From NCBI RefSeq assembly GCF_018069895.1, contig NZ_JAGQDH010000001.1, positions 529,269 to 593,268 on the forward strand: DNA of 64,000 nt, in the 5' to 3' direction. How positions within the stretch are numbered: the stretch's first letter is position 1; every line of letters begins with the position of its first letter. Position numbers and translations under genes: made by a program. This stretch comes from Roseovarius autotrophicus. Its GTDB lineage: Bacteria; Pseudomonadota; Alphaproteobacteria; Rhodobacterales; Rhodobacteraceae. This document shows, in pieces, positions 17,963 through 27,857 of this stretch. The notes under the pieces were generated by a model. The model saw only the letters and a list, made by a program, of their open reading frames with translations, had not been told where the DNA came from and searched no databases.

Positions 17963-18758
17963 AGAACTGCCATGCGACGCGGCCAGAGCGCGCGCCGCGC
18001 GTGGCCTGCCATTCGATTGCCTCGGCGCGCAACACCGCGTCGTCGATCGACACGCCATAGGCGTCGCAGTAGCCCCGGATCATCGACAGGTATTCGTCCT
18101 GATCGCAAGGATGAAAACCCAGCCATAGCCCAAACCGGTCTGAGAGAGAGACCTTTTCCTCGACCGCCTCGGAGGGGTTGATCGCGGAGGAGCGTTCGTT
18201 CTCGATCATGTCGCGCGGCATCAGGTGGCGGCGGTTGGATGTGGCGTAGAAGACCACGTTCTCGGGCCGCCCCTCGATCCCGCCATCGAGCACGGCCTTG
18301 AGGGACTTGTAATGCTGGTCGTCATGAGAGAATGACAGGTCGTCGCAGAACAGCAGGAACCGCGTCTGCGAGCCGCGCAGCAGGTTCAGGAGGCGACCCA
18401 CCGAGGGCAGGTCCTCGCGCTGCAACTCCACGATCTTGAGTGGCAGGCCCTCGGCCAGAACGGCGGCGTGCACGGCCTTTACCAGGCTCGACTTGCCCAT
18501 GCCGCGCGCCCCCCAGAGGAGCGCATTGTTGGCGGGCAGGCCGCGCGCGAACTGCCGGGTATTGGCGAGCAGCGTGTCGCGGGCACGGTCGATACCCACC
18601 AAAAGGCCCATGTCCACTCGGGCCACGTCTGGCACAGGCTCCAGCCGGTCGGGGGCAACGTGCCAAAGAAACGCATCCGCCACACCGAAATCGGGGGCCG
18701 TCAAAGGGGCGGGGCTCATCCGCTCCAGGGCGGCGGCGATACGGTCCAGCGGGTCCAT
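17925..18758 (-). CDS. DUF815 family ATP-binding protein
   Basis: 277-residue AAA-type ATPase of the DUF815 family. Walker A GARGMGKSS is at residues 83-91, and the Walker B region is FLLFCDDLSFSHDD. A conserved arginine-rich NVVFYATSNRRHLMPRDM stretch follows. The substrate or partner is unknown; the family occurs widely in proteobacteria as a single-domain ATPase. It starts three bases after the tatC stop, in the same orientation, so it may be the last gene of the tat transcription unit. Its 3' end overlaps the AbrB-family gene by 38 bases tail to tail. Confidence 0.8.
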   Translation of the reverse strand: MDPLDRIAAALERMSPAPLTAPDFGVADAFLWHVAPDRLEPVPDVARVDMGLLVGIDRARDTLLANTRQFARGLPANNALLWGARGMGKSSLVKAVHAAVLAEGLPLKIVELQREDLPSVGRLLNLLRGSQTRFLLFCDDLSFSHDDQHYKSLKAVLDGGIEGRPENVVFYATSNRRHLMPRDMIENERSSAINPSEAVEEKVSLSDRFGLWLGFHPCDQDEYLSMIRGYCDAYGVSIDDAVLRAEAIEWQATRGARSGRVAWQFFTDLAGRHGVRV

Positions 18759-18761
18759 GGC

Positions 18762-19643
18762 TTAGCTCTTGCTGTCCTCGGCGGCTTGCGCCACCTCGTC
18801 TTCATCGTCGTCTTCAAACCACAGGCCCTGTGCGCGCAATTCCTTCTCACGCTTCTTCTCGACGCGGGCAACCAACTGGATCGATACTTCGTAAAGTCCG
18901 TAGACCACGACGAACAGGATGACCTGGGTGATGACATCGGGCGGCGTAACCAGCGCGGCGAGAAGCAGGATGCCCACCACGGCGAACTTGCGCACGGCCT
19001 TGAGACCCGGCGCGCTGACCAGTCCTGCCTTACCCATGAGCGTCAGCAGAACGGGAAGCTGAAAGCACAGGCCAAATGCCACGATGAACTTGATCGTGAG
19101 GTTGAGATACTCCTGCGCCGAGCCTTGAAACACCACCGAAAGGGGCGCCGCATTCATGCCGCCCTCGACCGCCTCGCCCTCGCCGCCGAATTGCTGGAAG
19201 CCGAGGAAGAAATCATAGGCGAGCGGCGTCACGACGTAAAAGGCAAAGGACGCGCCGAGAAAGAACATGAAGGGCGAGGCAATGAGAAAGGGCAGAAACG
19301 CGCCCTTTTCGGACTTGTAGAGGCCCGGTGCCACGAAACGCCACATCTGGTTGGCGATATAGGGGAATGCAAGGATGAATCCCCCCAGAAGCGAGACCTT
19401 GATCGCGACGAAGAACCCTTCTTGCGGCGAGATGAAGATCAGGCTGCAATCCTGCCCTCGCTCGGCCAGCACCTTGCACAGCGGCGCAGTGAGAAAGTTG
19501 AAGATCGGCGTGGCAACGGTAAAGCAGATCACCATGCCGATGACGAAGGCCACGACGGAATGGATCAGCCGGTTGCGCAACTCGGCCAGATGCTCGATCA
19601 GCGGGGCGCTGGAATCGTCGATGTCGTCCTCGGGCACGCTCAT
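18762..19643 (-). CDS. tatC: Sec-independent protein translocase TatC
   Basis: Polytopic core of the twin-arginine translocase that recognises Tat signal peptides. The 293-residue product has the diagnostic N-terminal [13 protein letters not shown] and six hydrophobic segments; a conserved [18 protein letters not shown] stretch is present as [15 protein letters not shown]. It is slightly longer than E. coli TatC, with an acidic C-terminal tail. It overlaps tatB by four bases. One possible client is in the window: the molybdenum hydroxylase large subunit with its RRSFLIG signal. Confidence 0.97.
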   Translation of the reverse strand: MSVPEDDIDDSSAPLIEHLAELRNRLIHSVVAFVIGMVICFTVATPIFNFLTAPLCKVLAERGQDCSLIFISPQEGFFVAIKVSLLGGFILAFPYIANQMWRFVAPGLYKSEKGAFLPFLIASPFMFFLGASFAFYVVTPLAYDFFLGFQQFGGEGEAVEGGMNAAPLSVVFQGSAQEYLNLTIKFIVAFGLCFQLPVLLTLMGKAGLVSAPGLKAVRKFAVVGILLLAALVTPPDVITQVILFVVVYGLYEVSIQLVARVEKKREKELRAQGLWFEDDDEDEVAQAAEDSKS

Positions 19644-20077
19644 GCCTTGTCCTCGGTGCCCTTGTCGGTCGCCTTCGGGGCGGTCTCTTTTGCCGTCTCG
19701 GCCTCGGCAGCGCTGCGCTCGGCGGCCATTGCGGCAGCCTTTTCCCGGGTCGCGTCAGCCACGGCCTGTTTCTCGGGGTCGAGCGGCGGGCGGGCAGCCT
19801 TGTCAAGATCGCGGGCCACGTCCTCGGTCGTCTTGCGCACCTCGTCCATGGCCGATTTCATCGGGTTGGCGGCAGCCTTGAAGGTCTTTTGCAAATCGCT
19901 CACGCCGGATTGATCGGCGGCGTCATTCATCGCGCGGCTGAACTCGCGCGCCATGCCGCGGGCCTTGCCGACAAAGCGGCCGACGGCCTGGAACATGCCG
20001 GGCAAGTCCTTGGGACCGACGACGATCAGCGCCACGATCCCGATGACCAGAAGCTCGGTCCAGCCAAGGTCGAACAT
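19640..20077 (-). CDS. tatB: Sec-independent protein translocase TatB
   Basis: Single-span membrane protein (145 residues) that forms the receptor complex with TatC. The N-terminus [26 protein letters not shown] is the usual TatB helix and hinge with its conserved Glu8 and Gly-Pro. A long charged amphipathic and Ala/Glu/Lys-rich C-terminal part follows. It lies seven bases downstream of tatA and overlaps tatC by four bases. Typical for alphaproteobacteria. Confidence 0.95.
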   Translation of the reverse strand: MFDLGWTELLVIGIVALIVVGPKDLPGMFQAVGRFVGKARGMAREFSRAMNDAADQSGVSDLQKTFKAAANPMKSAMDEVRKTTEDVARDLDKAARPPLDPEKQAVADATREKAAAMAAERSAAEAETAKETAPKATDKGTEDKA

Positions 20078-20084
20078 GCAGGAC

Positions 20085-20306
20085 TCAGACCTTGTCTTGT
20101 TCTTCGGCGGGCGTCACGTCGCGAGCGGTATCGACGGACTTGCTTTCGTCCTCGAGTTCCTTGTTGCCCTCGGCAATGCCCTTCTTGAACGAAGTGATTC
20201 CCTTGCCGACCTCGCCCATCAGCGCCGAGATCTTGCCGCGCCCAAAGAGCACCAGCACCACCACGGCAATAAGCAGAAGGCCGGGAAGGCCGATATTGTT
20301 GAGCAT
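20085..20306 (-). CDS. tatA: Sec-independent protein translocase TatA
   Basis: Pore-forming subunit of the Tat system. I chose the ATG at 20306 ([20 protein letters not shown]), which has a good ribosome-binding site (GGGAGAGAAG) and gives 73 residues; the frame continues 15 codons upstream without a signal. The transmembrane helix is followed by the [23 protein letters not shown] hinge and amphipathic helix seen in outline. First gene of tatABC. Confidence 0.95.
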   Translation of the reverse strand: MLNNIGLPGLLLIAVVVLVLFGRGKISALMGEVGKGITSFKKGIAEGNKELEDESKSVDTARDVTPAEEQDKV

Positions 20307-20422
20307 GTCTTCTCTCCCTTGCTCGGGGGGTGCCCCCCCCGGAACATTCATTGCCCTTATCTAGACACTCACCGCCCGCGATGAAAGGACCAATCCGCCG
20401 CGGTACGCAAATCGCGCGGGCC

Positions 20423-21550
20423 TCAGTCCTCGGCCCTCGCCTCGGCGCGGCTCTTGCCGGCGACGTTCTGCGCAAGCGTCGCGGCCATGAACTGATCGAG
20501 GTCGCCATCGAGCACGCCCTTCGTGTCCGAAGTCTCGACGCCCGTGCGCAGATCCTTCACCATCTGATAGGGTTGCAGGACGTAGGACCGGATCTGGTTG
20601 CCCCAGCCCGCATCACCCTTGGCCTCGTGGGCGGCCTCGATCGCCTCGGTGCGCTTGCGCAATTCCAGCTCGTAGAGCCGCGATTTCAGCGCCTTCATGG
20701 CAATGTCGCGGTTCTGGTGCTGGGATTTCTGGCTGGAGGTGGTCACGATCCCGGTCGGGATATGGGTGATGCGCACCGCCGAGTCGGTGGTGTTGACGTG
20801 CTGCCCGCCTGCGCCCGAAGAGCGATAGGTGTCGATGCGGATATCCGAGGGGTTCACCTCGATCTCGATATTGTCGTCCACCACCGGATAGACCCAGACC
20901 GAGGAAAAGGACGTGTGCCGTTTGGCCGCCGAATCGAAGGGCGATATCCGCACGAGGCGGTGAACGCCCGATTCGGACTTGAGCCAGCCATAGGCGTTGT
21001 GGCCGGAAATCTTGTAGGCGGCGGATTTGATCCCCGCCTCGTCGCCAGCTGATTCCGATTGCAGTTCCACCGTATAGCCGCGTTTCTCGGCCCAGCGGAC
21101 ATACATCCGCGCCAGCATCGCCGCCCAGTCGCAGCTCTCGGTGCCGCCCGCGCCGGCGTTGATTTCGAGAAACGTGTCGTTGGCGTCGGCCTCGCCGTCG
21201 AGCAGCGCCTCAAGCTCCCTGGCGGCGGCCACCTTGGTCAGCGCGCGGATTGCCGCCTCTGCTTCGGCCACAACCTCGGCATCGCCCTCCATTTCGCCCA
21301 GTTCGATCAGACCGAGATTGTCCTCAAGCTCCTGCTTGATGTTGTCGTGGGTGGCCAGCGCATCCAACAGCGCCTGACGCTCGCGCATCAGCTTCTGTGC
21401 GTTGGCCGGGTCTTCCCAGAGCGTCGGATCCTCGACCCGCGCATTGAACTCCTCAAGCCGATGGCGGGCGGTCTCCCATCCCAGCCGCTGGCGCAACAAC
21501 TCCAGCGATTTTTCGATCTCGGAAACGAGGGTCTGGGTTTCGGCGCGCAT
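20423..21550 (-). CDS. prfB: Peptide chain release factor 2
   Basis: Terminates translation at UGA and UAA. The 375-residue product is encoded in one uninterrupted frame, so the autoregulatory frameshift of many bacteria is absent, as is common in this group. The stop-codon-recognition SPF motif is at residues 203-205 and the catalytic GGQ at 248-250. Typical length. It sits alone between tatA and the PBP1A gene, all leftward; the gap of 69 bases to PBP1A allows co-transcription from the PBP1A side. Confidence 0.96.
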   Translation of the reverse strand: MRAETQTLVSEIEKSLELLRQRLGWETARHRLEEFNARVEDPTLWEDPANAQKLMRERQALLDALATHDNIKQELEDNLGLIELGEMEGDAEVVAEAEAAIRALTKVAAARELEALLDGEADANDTFLEINAGAGGTESCDWAAMLARMYVRWAEKRGYTVELQSESAGDEAGIKSAAYKISGHNAYGWLKSESGVHRLVRISPFDSAAKRHTSFSSVWVYPVVDDNIEIEVNPSDIRIDTYRSSGAGGQHVNTTDSAVRITHIPTGIVTTSSQKSQHQNRDIAMKALKSRLYELELRKRTEAIEAAHEAKGDAGWGNQIRSYVLQPYQMVKDLRTGVETSDTKGVLDGDLDQFMAATLAQNVAGKSRAEARAED

Positions 21551-21619
21551 GGTCTTTACTGTCCTTGGCTGCTCAGAAGCGCCTGATAGCGTAGCGGGAC
21601 GGGCCGGACAAGAGAGCCC

Positions 21620-24127
21620 TCAATAGAGACCGCCCGAACTCATCGCGCCGAAACTGGCCTTGCCACCCACCTGCGCCTTGTCGCCGGTCGAGGTGGTCAC
21701 CTCTTGCACGCGCTCGCGCTCGCCGGGCTGGAACAGGTCAAGATCGTTGCCCATGGCAAAGCCGCCGTCGAAGGTCAGACCAAAGACCGGCTCTTCGCCG
21801 TCGCGGAAATACTCGGCCATCACATAATCGCCGGAGGCGTCATCGGGCAGGCGCGCGCCGGTGAAGCGGTCGATCTTGATGAAATGCCCACCCGGCGGAA
21901 TCTCGAACGGCCCACCCCCGAAGGTGTTGACGGCCTCGGTCATGAACTCCTGAAACACCGGGCCGCACAGAGACGACCCATAGGCCGACCGACCAAGGCC
22001 GCGCGGCTGGTCATGGCCGATATAACAACCCGCCGCGATATTGCTGGTGAAGCCCACAAACCACACGTCGCGCGCGTCATTCGTGGTGCCGGTCTTGCCC
22101 GCCGTGGGCACCGGCAGGTCGATCACACCCGCGGCCGTGCCGCGATCCACCACCCCCTTGAGCATCGAGGTCAATTGATAGGCCGTCACCGCATTCATCA
22201 CCCGCTCGCGGTCGGACACGATCCGCGGGCCCCGATCACGCGGCAGGGCCGGATCGCGGCAATCGACACAAGTTCGTGTGTCCTGCCGGTAGACAGTGCG
22301 CCCGTAACGATCCTGAACCCGATCCACAAGGCTCGGGCGCACGCGTTCGCCGCCATTGGCGAACATGGCGTAGGCCGCCACCATGTTGAACAGTGTCGTC
22401 TCCTCGGAGCCGAGCGAATTAGCAAGGAACTGGCCCATGTTCTGATAGACCCCGAACCGTTCCGCATAGTGCGCGACCACATCCATGCCCACCTCCTGCG
22501 CAAGGCGGATGGTCATCAGGTTGCGCGACTGCTCGATGCCGGTGCGCAAGGGCGTGGGACCGTAGAACTTGTTGGACGAGTTGCGCGGCCGCCAGAGGCC
22601 CTGCGGCGTGTCGATCTCGATCGGCGCGTCGATCACGATGGTGGCGGGCGAATAGCCGCTGTCGAGGGCGGCGGCATAGACGAAGGGCTTGAAGCTCGAC
22701 CCCGGCTGGCGCAACGCCTGCGTGGCGCGGTTGAACACCGAATGCTGATACGAGAACCCCCCCTGCATCGCGATCACGCGGCCGGTGTTCACATCCATCG
22801 CCATGAACGCGCCCTGCACCTCGGGCACCTGCCGCAGGCTCCAGTTGGCGAAGGTGCCGTCATCGTGGACGACGGCGCGCACATGCACCACATCGCCGCG
22901 CTTGAAGGTGGCCCGGAAATCGCCGGGCAGCCATTTGATGTCGCTGCGCGGCACTTCGTGGGTGCCCTCAACACCCTCGATACCGATGCGCATTGCCTGA
23001 TCGCCGGTCTCCAGCACCACTGCCGGATGCCACTTTCCGTCAAGCTCGATGTCGCGCGGCACGCGCAGATCGGCAAGTGCCGCCTGCCAGTCGGCCTCAG
23101 ACCCCAGCACCTCTTCGGGCAGGTTCTCTCCGGTGCCGCGCCAACGGCCCTGCCCCCGATCATAGGCTTCCAGTTGACGGCGAAGGGCGCGCGCAGCATG
23201 AACCTGCATTTCGGGGTCGATGGTGGCGCGCACGGTGAGACCGCCGGTAAAGAACTCGCCCTCGCCGTAGATCTCGCTCAACTGTCGCCGGATCTCGTCG
23301 GTAAAATAGTCACGCGGCGGCAATTCGGCACTGAAGGGCGGAAAATCGCCATTCTGCACCGAGCGCAACGGCATATCGCGCTCGGCCCGATACTCGGTCT
23401 CGCTCAGATAGCCGTTTTCCCACATCTCGCGGAGCACGAAGTTGCGTCGCGCCAGCAGGCGCTCGCTCTCGCGCACCGGATGATAATCGCTCGGCGCCTT
23501 GGGCATCGACGCAATCATCGCCGCCTCATGCGGGGCCAGTGCGCGCAGCGGCTTGTTGAAATAGGTCTGCGCGGCGGCGGTCACACCATAGCTGTTCTGA
23601 CCAAGAAAGATCTCGTTGAGATAGAGTTCGAGGATCTGCTCTTTCGAGAGCGTCTCCTCGATCCGGGTGGCAAGGATGATCTCCTTGATCTTGCGCTCCA
23701 TCTGCCGGTCGCCCGACAGAAGGAAATTCTTCATCACCTGCTGTGTGATGGTAGAGGCGCCGCGCACATTCTGCCCGCGCGATTTCACCGCATCATAAAG
23801 CGCCGAGGCGATGCTCACGGCATCAAAGCCATGGTGGTTATAGAAATTCTTGTCCTCGGCGCTGATGAAGGCCTGCTTGACCAGATCGGGAACATCCGCG
23901 GCGGGGGTGAACAGGCGGCGCTCGCGGGCGAACTCGTCGATGATGCGGCCCTCGGCGGAATATATCCGGCTGATGGTAGGGGGCGTGTAATTGGCAAGGC
24001 TCTCATGGCTCGGCAGGTCCTTGCCATAGATGTGCAGCACCGCACCGATCGACAGCCCGACAATCACCACCGCAAGGGTGATCAGGCTGAAGACGGTACC
24101 CAGAAGGCTCAGAACAGGGCGCAGCAC
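21620..24127 (-). CDS. mrcA: Penicillin-binding protein 1A (bifunctional transglycosylase/transpeptidase)
   Basis: Polymerises and crosslinks peptidoglycan on the outer side of the inner membrane. I chose GTG 24127, preceded by GAGGAG eight bases away; it gives 835 residues and starts just before the single transmembrane anchor. The open frame runs 21 codons further without a ribosome-binding site. The transglycosylase domain has the catalytic Glu in AFISAEDKNFYNHHG (about residue 91). The OB-like insert typical of PBP1A follows. The transpeptidase domain has SSFK (about residue 477), SRN and KTGTT (about 675). It is a neighbour of the amidase gene upstream, as in related genomes. Confidence 0.95.
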   Translation of the reverse strand: MLRPVLSLLGTVFSLITLAVVIVGLSIGAVLHIYGKDLPSHESLANYTPPTISRIYSAEGRIIDEFARERRLFTPAADVPDLVKQAFISAEDKNFYNHHGFDAVSIASALYDAVKSRGQNVRGASTITQQVMKNFLLSGDRQMERKIKEIILATRIEETLSKEQILELYLNEIFLGQNSYGVTAAAQTYFNKPLRALAPHEAAMIASMPKAPSDYHPVRESERLLARRNFVLREMWENGYLSETEYRAERDMPLRSVQNGDFPPFSAELPPRDYFTDEIRRQLSEIYGEGEFFTGGLTVRATIDPEMQVHAARALRRQLEAYDRGQGRWRGTGENLPEEVLGSEADWQAALADLRVPRDIELDGKWHPAVVLETGDQAMRIGIEGVEGTHEVPRSDIKWLPGDFRATFKRGDVVHVRAVVHDDGTFANWSLRQVPEVQGAFMAMDVNTGRVIAMQGGFSYQHSVFNRATQALRQPGSSFKPFVYAAALDSGYSPATIVIDAPIEIDTPQGLWRPRNSSNKFYGPTPLRTGIEQSRNLMTIRLAQEVGMDVVAHYAERFGVYQNMGQFLANSLGSEETTLFNMVAAYAMFANGGERVRPSLVDRVQDRYGRTVYRQDTRTCVDCRDPALPRDRGPRIVSDRERVMNAVTAYQLTSMLKGVVDRGTAAGVIDLPVPTAGKTGTTNDARDVWFVGFTSNIAAGCYIGHDQPRGLGRSAYGSSLCGPVFQEFMTEAVNTFGGGPFEIPPGGHFIKIDRFTGARLPDDASGDYVMAEYFRDGEEPVFGLTFDGGFAMGNDLDLFQPGERERVQEVTTSTGDKAQVGGKASFGAMSSGGLY

Positions 24128-24217
24128 GGCAGTCTCCTCATCGACGCTGCGCCCCATATAAGAGGCGCGGGCGCAGCCGTCAAAACACAAAGCCTTTCAG
24201 CACCAGCCAGGCCGCTC

Positions 24218-25444
24218 TCATTGCCGCACCAGCCCCGCACGTGCCGCATCCAACCGCTGCCAGGCGATCAGCGCATCGCGCAATGCCACCACCAGCGTCG
24301 TGCGCCAGGCGGGGTCGCTCAGTTGGCGGCGGTCGCGCTCGTTCGAGAGAAACCCCGTCTCGACCAGCACCGACGGTATGTCCGGCGCCTTGAGCACCGA
24401 AAAACCGGCATGACGCAGCGGGCGCGACAAAAGCGGAATACCCTCGGCTCGCAAACCGTCGAGCAGGCTTGCCGCCAACGCCGCGGCGCGCGGCTGTGTC
24501 TCCTGTCGCGCCAGATCCATCAGCACGCCCGCCACGATATCGTCGGTGCCGCTCAGATCGACTCCGGCAAGAATGTCGGCACGGTCATGACGCTCGGCCA
24601 ACGCGGCGCTGGCGGCATCCGAGGCGCTGTCCGACAGCGTATAGACAGAGGCGCCGCGTGCCCGAAGATCCGACAACGCATCGGCATGCAGCGAGACGAA
24701 CACATCCGCCCCGACCCGATGCGCCAACGCCACACGGCCCTCGAGGCTCACGAACTCGTCGCCCTCGCGCGTAAGCCAGACCTCAAAGCCACCCGCGCGC
24801 ATAAGCGCCTCGCGCAATTCGCGCGCCAGCACCAGCATCAGGTGCTTCTCCTGAAGCCCCTCCACCTCGGCGCCGGGGTCGATCCCGCCATGACCGGGGT
24901 CGATCATCACGCGCAGCGGCGCATCAGGATCGCGCGCGCTCGGCGACACCGCGCCGGAGGGGGGCGCGGCCTCCCATCCTGGCCCCTCGGGCACCCCTGC
25001 CATGGCCGAAAACCGCGCTGCGTCCTCGACCCCGAGTCGCACCCGGAGTGTCGCGGCCCCGCTCTGCCGGTCCACTTCCAGCCCGGCTGTCTCAAGCACA
25101 TGCGGCCCCGCCAGATCGACCACCATGCGCGACCAGCCAGGCCGGATCTGCCCCATGCGCAAGCCCCTCACCCGATCGGTGGTCATGGCCAGCGCACCCT
25201 CGGCCCCCTGCCAGTCCACCTCGCGGAAATCGAGCACCAGCCGCTCGGGCGCCTCGAGCGTCAGCACACGCCAGGGCACCCCCTGCGAGAGCGCCAGCCG
25301 CACCTCGACCCCGCGCCCCTGATCGAAGATCGCGCTTTGGCTCATGTCGAGCCGCGCCAACGCGCTGAACTCCTGCGCCGCGGCCAGGGGCGCAAGGCAG
25401 AACCACAACCCCGCCACCAGCCATTTAAGAAAGGAACTGCCCAT
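24218..25444 (-). CDS. amiC: N-acetylmuramoyl-L-alanine amidase (AmiC type)
   Basis: Periplasmic zinc amidase that cuts the stem peptide from peptidoglycan during cell separation. ATG 25444 gives 408 residues with a clear signal peptide (FLKWLVAGLWFCLAPLAAAQ). An AMIN domain occupies roughly residues 30-140, and the Amidase_3 domain starts at VMIDPGHGGIDPGA. Zinc and catalytic residues are visible in DPGHGG, EKHLML, VSLHADA and VLVETGFLSN. It is transcribed toward the PBP1A gene with a 90-base gap; together they form a peptidoglycan-remodelling pair. Confidence 0.92.
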   Translation of the reverse strand: MGSSFLKWLVAGLWFCLAPLAAAQEFSALARLDMSQSAIFDQGRGVEVRLALSQGVPWRVLTLEAPERLVLDFREVDWQGAEGALAMTTDRVRGLRMGQIRPGWSRMVVDLAGPHVLETAGLEVDRQSGAATLRVRLGVEDAARFSAMAGVPEGPGWEAAPPSGAVSPSARDPDAPLRVMIDPGHGGIDPGAEVEGLQEKHLMLVLARELREALMRAGGFEVWLTREGDEFVSLEGRVALAHRVGADVFVSLHADALSDLRARGASVYTLSDSASDAASAALAERHDRADILAGVDLSGTDDIVAGVLMDLARQETQPRAAALAASLLDGLRAEGIPLLSRPLRHAGFSVLKAPDIPSVLVETGFLSNERDRRQLSDPAWRTTLVVALRDALIAWQRLDAARAGLVRQ

Positions 25445-25550
25445 ATGCCGGTCTCCGGTCTCGTTGCCCCGAGCATAACCCGGCGCGCGGCCCGAAAACA
25501 GACCCGGTGTTTCATTGTTCCGGAAATACTCGAAACCCGGCAACAGCCGC

Positions 25551-26291
25551 TCAGAGCTGCGCCATGATCTCGTCGCTGGCCTCGAAATTGGTGGTGACGC
25601 GTTGCACGTCGTCGTCGTCCTCCAGCGCATCGATGAGTTTCATCAGCTTCTGCATCGAGTCAAGATCCATCTCGGTGGTGGTCGTGGGCTTCCAGACCAG
25701 CTTGGTCGACTCGCTCTCGCCCAGGTCGGCTTCGAGCGCGGTTGCCACCTCGTTCAGATCGGTATCGGCACACCAGATCACATGGCCGTCCGCGCCGCTT
25801 TCCACGTCTTCAGCTCCGGCCTCGATGGAGGCCATCATCACCGTGTCGGCATCGCCCACGGTCGCCGGGTAGGTGATCTCGCCCTTACGCTCGAACATGA
25901 AGCCGACGCTGCCGGTCTCTCCCAGATTGCCGCCGTTCTTCGAGAAGGTCGAGCGCACGTTCGAGGCGGTGCGATTGCGGTTGTCGGTCATCGCCTCGAC
26001 AATCACCGCCACGCCATTCGGGCCATAGCCCTCATAGCGGATTTCCTCGTAATCCTCCGCATCGCCGCCCATAGCCTTCTTTATGGCGCGTTCGATATTG
26101 TCCTTGGGCATGGATTGCGCCTTGGCCTCCTTGATTGCAAGGCGCAGGCGCGGGTTCTTGTCAGGATCCGGATCGCCCATCTTGGCAGCTACGGTGATCT
26201 CCTTGGAGAACTTGGAGAAAAGCTTGGCACGAACGGCGTCCTGCCGCCCCTTGCGGTGCTGGATATTCGCCCATTTGGAATGGCCGGCCAT
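25551..26291 (-). CDS. yebC: YebC/PmpR family protein (TACO1 family)
   Basis: 246-residue member of the YebC/TACO1 family. Members have been described both as DNA-binding regulators and as translation factors that relieve ribosome stalling at proline stretches. The invariant start [18 protein letters not shown] and the motif [21 protein letters not shown] (in two parts) are present, as is [14 protein letters not shown]. Typical length. It is a single gene between the amidase and the YmdB gene, all leftward. Confidence 0.93.
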   Translation of the reverse strand: MAGHSKWANIQHRKGRQDAVRAKLFSKFSKEITVAAKMGDPDPDKNPRLRLAIKEAKAQSMPKDNIERAIKKAMGGDAEDYEEIRYEGYGPNGVAVIVEAMTDNRNRTASNVRSTFSKNGGNLGETGSVGFMFERKGEITYPATVGDADTVMMASIEAGAEDVESGADGHVIWCADTDLNEVATALEADLGESESTKLVWKPTTTTEMDLDSMQKLMKLIDALEDDDDVQRVTTNFEASDEIMAQL

Positions 26292-26359
26292 GTGGTCCTC
26301 TTGTGGGATGCTTGCGATTTCCGGGCCTTTTAGCCGCTTGATGCGCGCGGGGCAACGGC

Positions 26360-27178
26360 TCAGGTGGCAGGGCCTGCCTGCACCAGCCGTCCACCCTGGC
26401 GCACCATCTCGATGCGGGTGGCACGCCCGGTTGCGTCATCCGTCTCGACATAGACCCCCGAGAGCGTGACCGCCCCCATGGCGGGGGTGAACCTTTCCTT
26501 GCCCATGCCGGTGACAAAGCGGCGCATCGGCTCGGCACGATCCATGCCGATCACGGAATTGTAGTCGCCGCACATCCCCGCATCGCCCTGAAAGGCCGTG
26601 CCGCCGGGCAGGATCTGCGCATCCGCCGTGGGGATATGGGTATGTGTGCCCACCACAAGGCTCGCGCGCCCGTCGCAGAAATGGCCCATGGCCATTTTCT
26701 CGCTGGTGGCCTCGCAATGCACATCGACCACTGCCGCCTGCACCGCGCCGCCCAGGGGGTGCGTGCGCAACACCGCATCCACCGCCGAGAACGGATCGTC
26801 ATAGGCGCGACGCATAAAGACATTGCCCAGCACCTGCGCCACCAGAACCCGCCGCCCGCGCCCGTCGGTAAAGACGCGGTGCCCGCGCCCCGGTGCCACC
26901 TTGGCAAAGTTGAGCGGGCGGATGATGCGCGGCTCACGCTCGGCGGCCTGCAACATGTCCTTCTGGTCAAAGGCATGGTCGCCCAGCGTGACCACATCGG
27001 CGCCCGCGCCGAACAGGTCCCCGGCATGGGATGCCGTCAACCCCATCCCGCCAGAGGCATTCTCGCCATTGACCACAACGAAATCGAGCTTCCACGCCTC
27101 GCGCAGTTTCGGCAGCCGCTCGGCCACCGCCGCGCGGCCAGCCCGTCCCATCACGTCGCCAAGAAAAAGCAGTTTCAT
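26360..27178 (-). CDS. YmdB family metallophosphoesterase
   Basis: Predicted cyclic-nucleotide phosphodiesterase of the TIGR00282/YmdB family (272 residues). Metal-binding motifs are in order: GDVMGRAGR near the N-terminus, [30 protein letters not shown] and [13 protein letters not shown] 27178 starts at [11 protein letters not shown], the family's usual N-terminus; the open frame begins twelve codons upstream. It lies between yebC and the 5-formyl-THF cyclo-ligase gene in one orientation, separated from the latter by 103 bases. Substrate in this organism is not established. Confidence 0.9.
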   Translation of the reverse strand: MKLLFLGDVMGRAGRAAVAERLPKLREAWKLDFVVVNGENASGGMGLTASHAGDLFGAGADVVTLGDHAFDQKDMLQAAEREPRIIRPLNFAKVAPGRGHRVFTDGRGRRVLVAQVLGNVFMRRAYDDPFSAVDAVLRTHPLGGAVQAAVVDVHCEATSEKMAMGHFCDGRASLVVGTHTHIPTADAQILPGGTAFQGDAGMCGDYNSVIGMDRAEPMRRFVTGMGKERFTPAMGAVTLSGVYVETDDATGRATRIEMVRQGGRLVQAGPAT

Positions 27179-27281
27179 GGGTGTCGTGTTAAGGTGCGCA
27201 GCCCGCGAGAGCAAGCGCCAAGCCGCCAGAAGCGGACGCCTCGGGCGAGCCTATCCGTGAAACGCCGGGGTCGGGGCCGGG

Positions 27282-27857
27282 TCATCGCCGGGGGTGGCGC
27301 GGCATGGTGATCACCTCGTCCTCGGTCACGACCATGTCCAGCGGCTGATCGGTTGGCTCCAGCGGCAGCCCCTCGGCCTCCTGCGCGCCATAGGCAAAGC
27401 CGATGGCAAGGGTCGGACGCGCGGCGCGCAGCCCTTGCAGCGTGCGGTCATAGAAGCCGCCGCCATAACCCAGCCGCCCGCCCGCACGGTCAAACGCCAC
27501 CAACGGCACGATGAGGATTTCGGGTGTCATGAAGTCGTCCGTCTCGGGCACCATCGCGCCGAAAGGGCCCTCGCGCAGCGGGCATCCGGGCTCCCATCGC
27601 GAGAAGCGCAGCGGCAGGCCCGCGCCCTCGATCACCGGCACGGCGACAGGACCGTGGGCCGCGGCTTCGGCCATGGCGGGCAGCGGGTCGATCTCGGAGC
27701 GGATCGGCATGTAGCCCGCGAGCGACACGCCGCGATGGCCCGCGAGCACGGCAGACAGCAGCCCTGCCCCCCCCGGAGGCGCGGCACGATGCGCCTCAAG
27801 GCGGCGGGCAAGCGCGGCCTTGCGCGCGGCGGCCTTGCGCGCGACGAGATCGCTCAT
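27282..27857 (-). CDS. 5-formyltetrahydrofolate cyclo-ligase
   Basis: ATP-dependent enzyme (191 residues) that turns 5-formyl-THF into 5,10-methenyl-THF. The N-terminal Lys/Arg-rich helix (ARKAAARKAALARR) and the ATP/folate-binding RLGYGGGFYDR motif near residue 135 are present. It overlaps the mgtE stop region by four bases (ATGA), so it is translationally coupled to mgtE. Commonly called YgfA or Fau. No 6S RNA (ssrS), which often neighbours this gene in gammaproteobacteria, could be recognised in the 103-base gap downstream. Confidence 0.9.
   Translation of the reverse strand: MSDLVARKAAARKAALARRLEAHRAAPPGGAGLLSAVLAGHRGVSLAGYMPIRSEIDPLPAMAEAAAHGPVAVPVIEGAGLPLRFSRWEPGCPLREGPFGAMVPETDDFMTPEILIVPLVAFDRAGGRLGYGGGFYDRTLQGLRAARPTLAIGFAYGAQEAEGLPLEPTDQPLDMVVTEDEVITMPRHPRR

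Noticed and set aside
20423..21550. Programmed +1 frameshift in prfB
   Set aside because: The gene is one uninterrupted frame with no early UGA.
21704..25567. 1287-codon open frame on the + strand
   Set aside because: It lies antisense to PBP1A and the amidase, both with complete catalytic motifs; long antisense frames are expected at this GC content.
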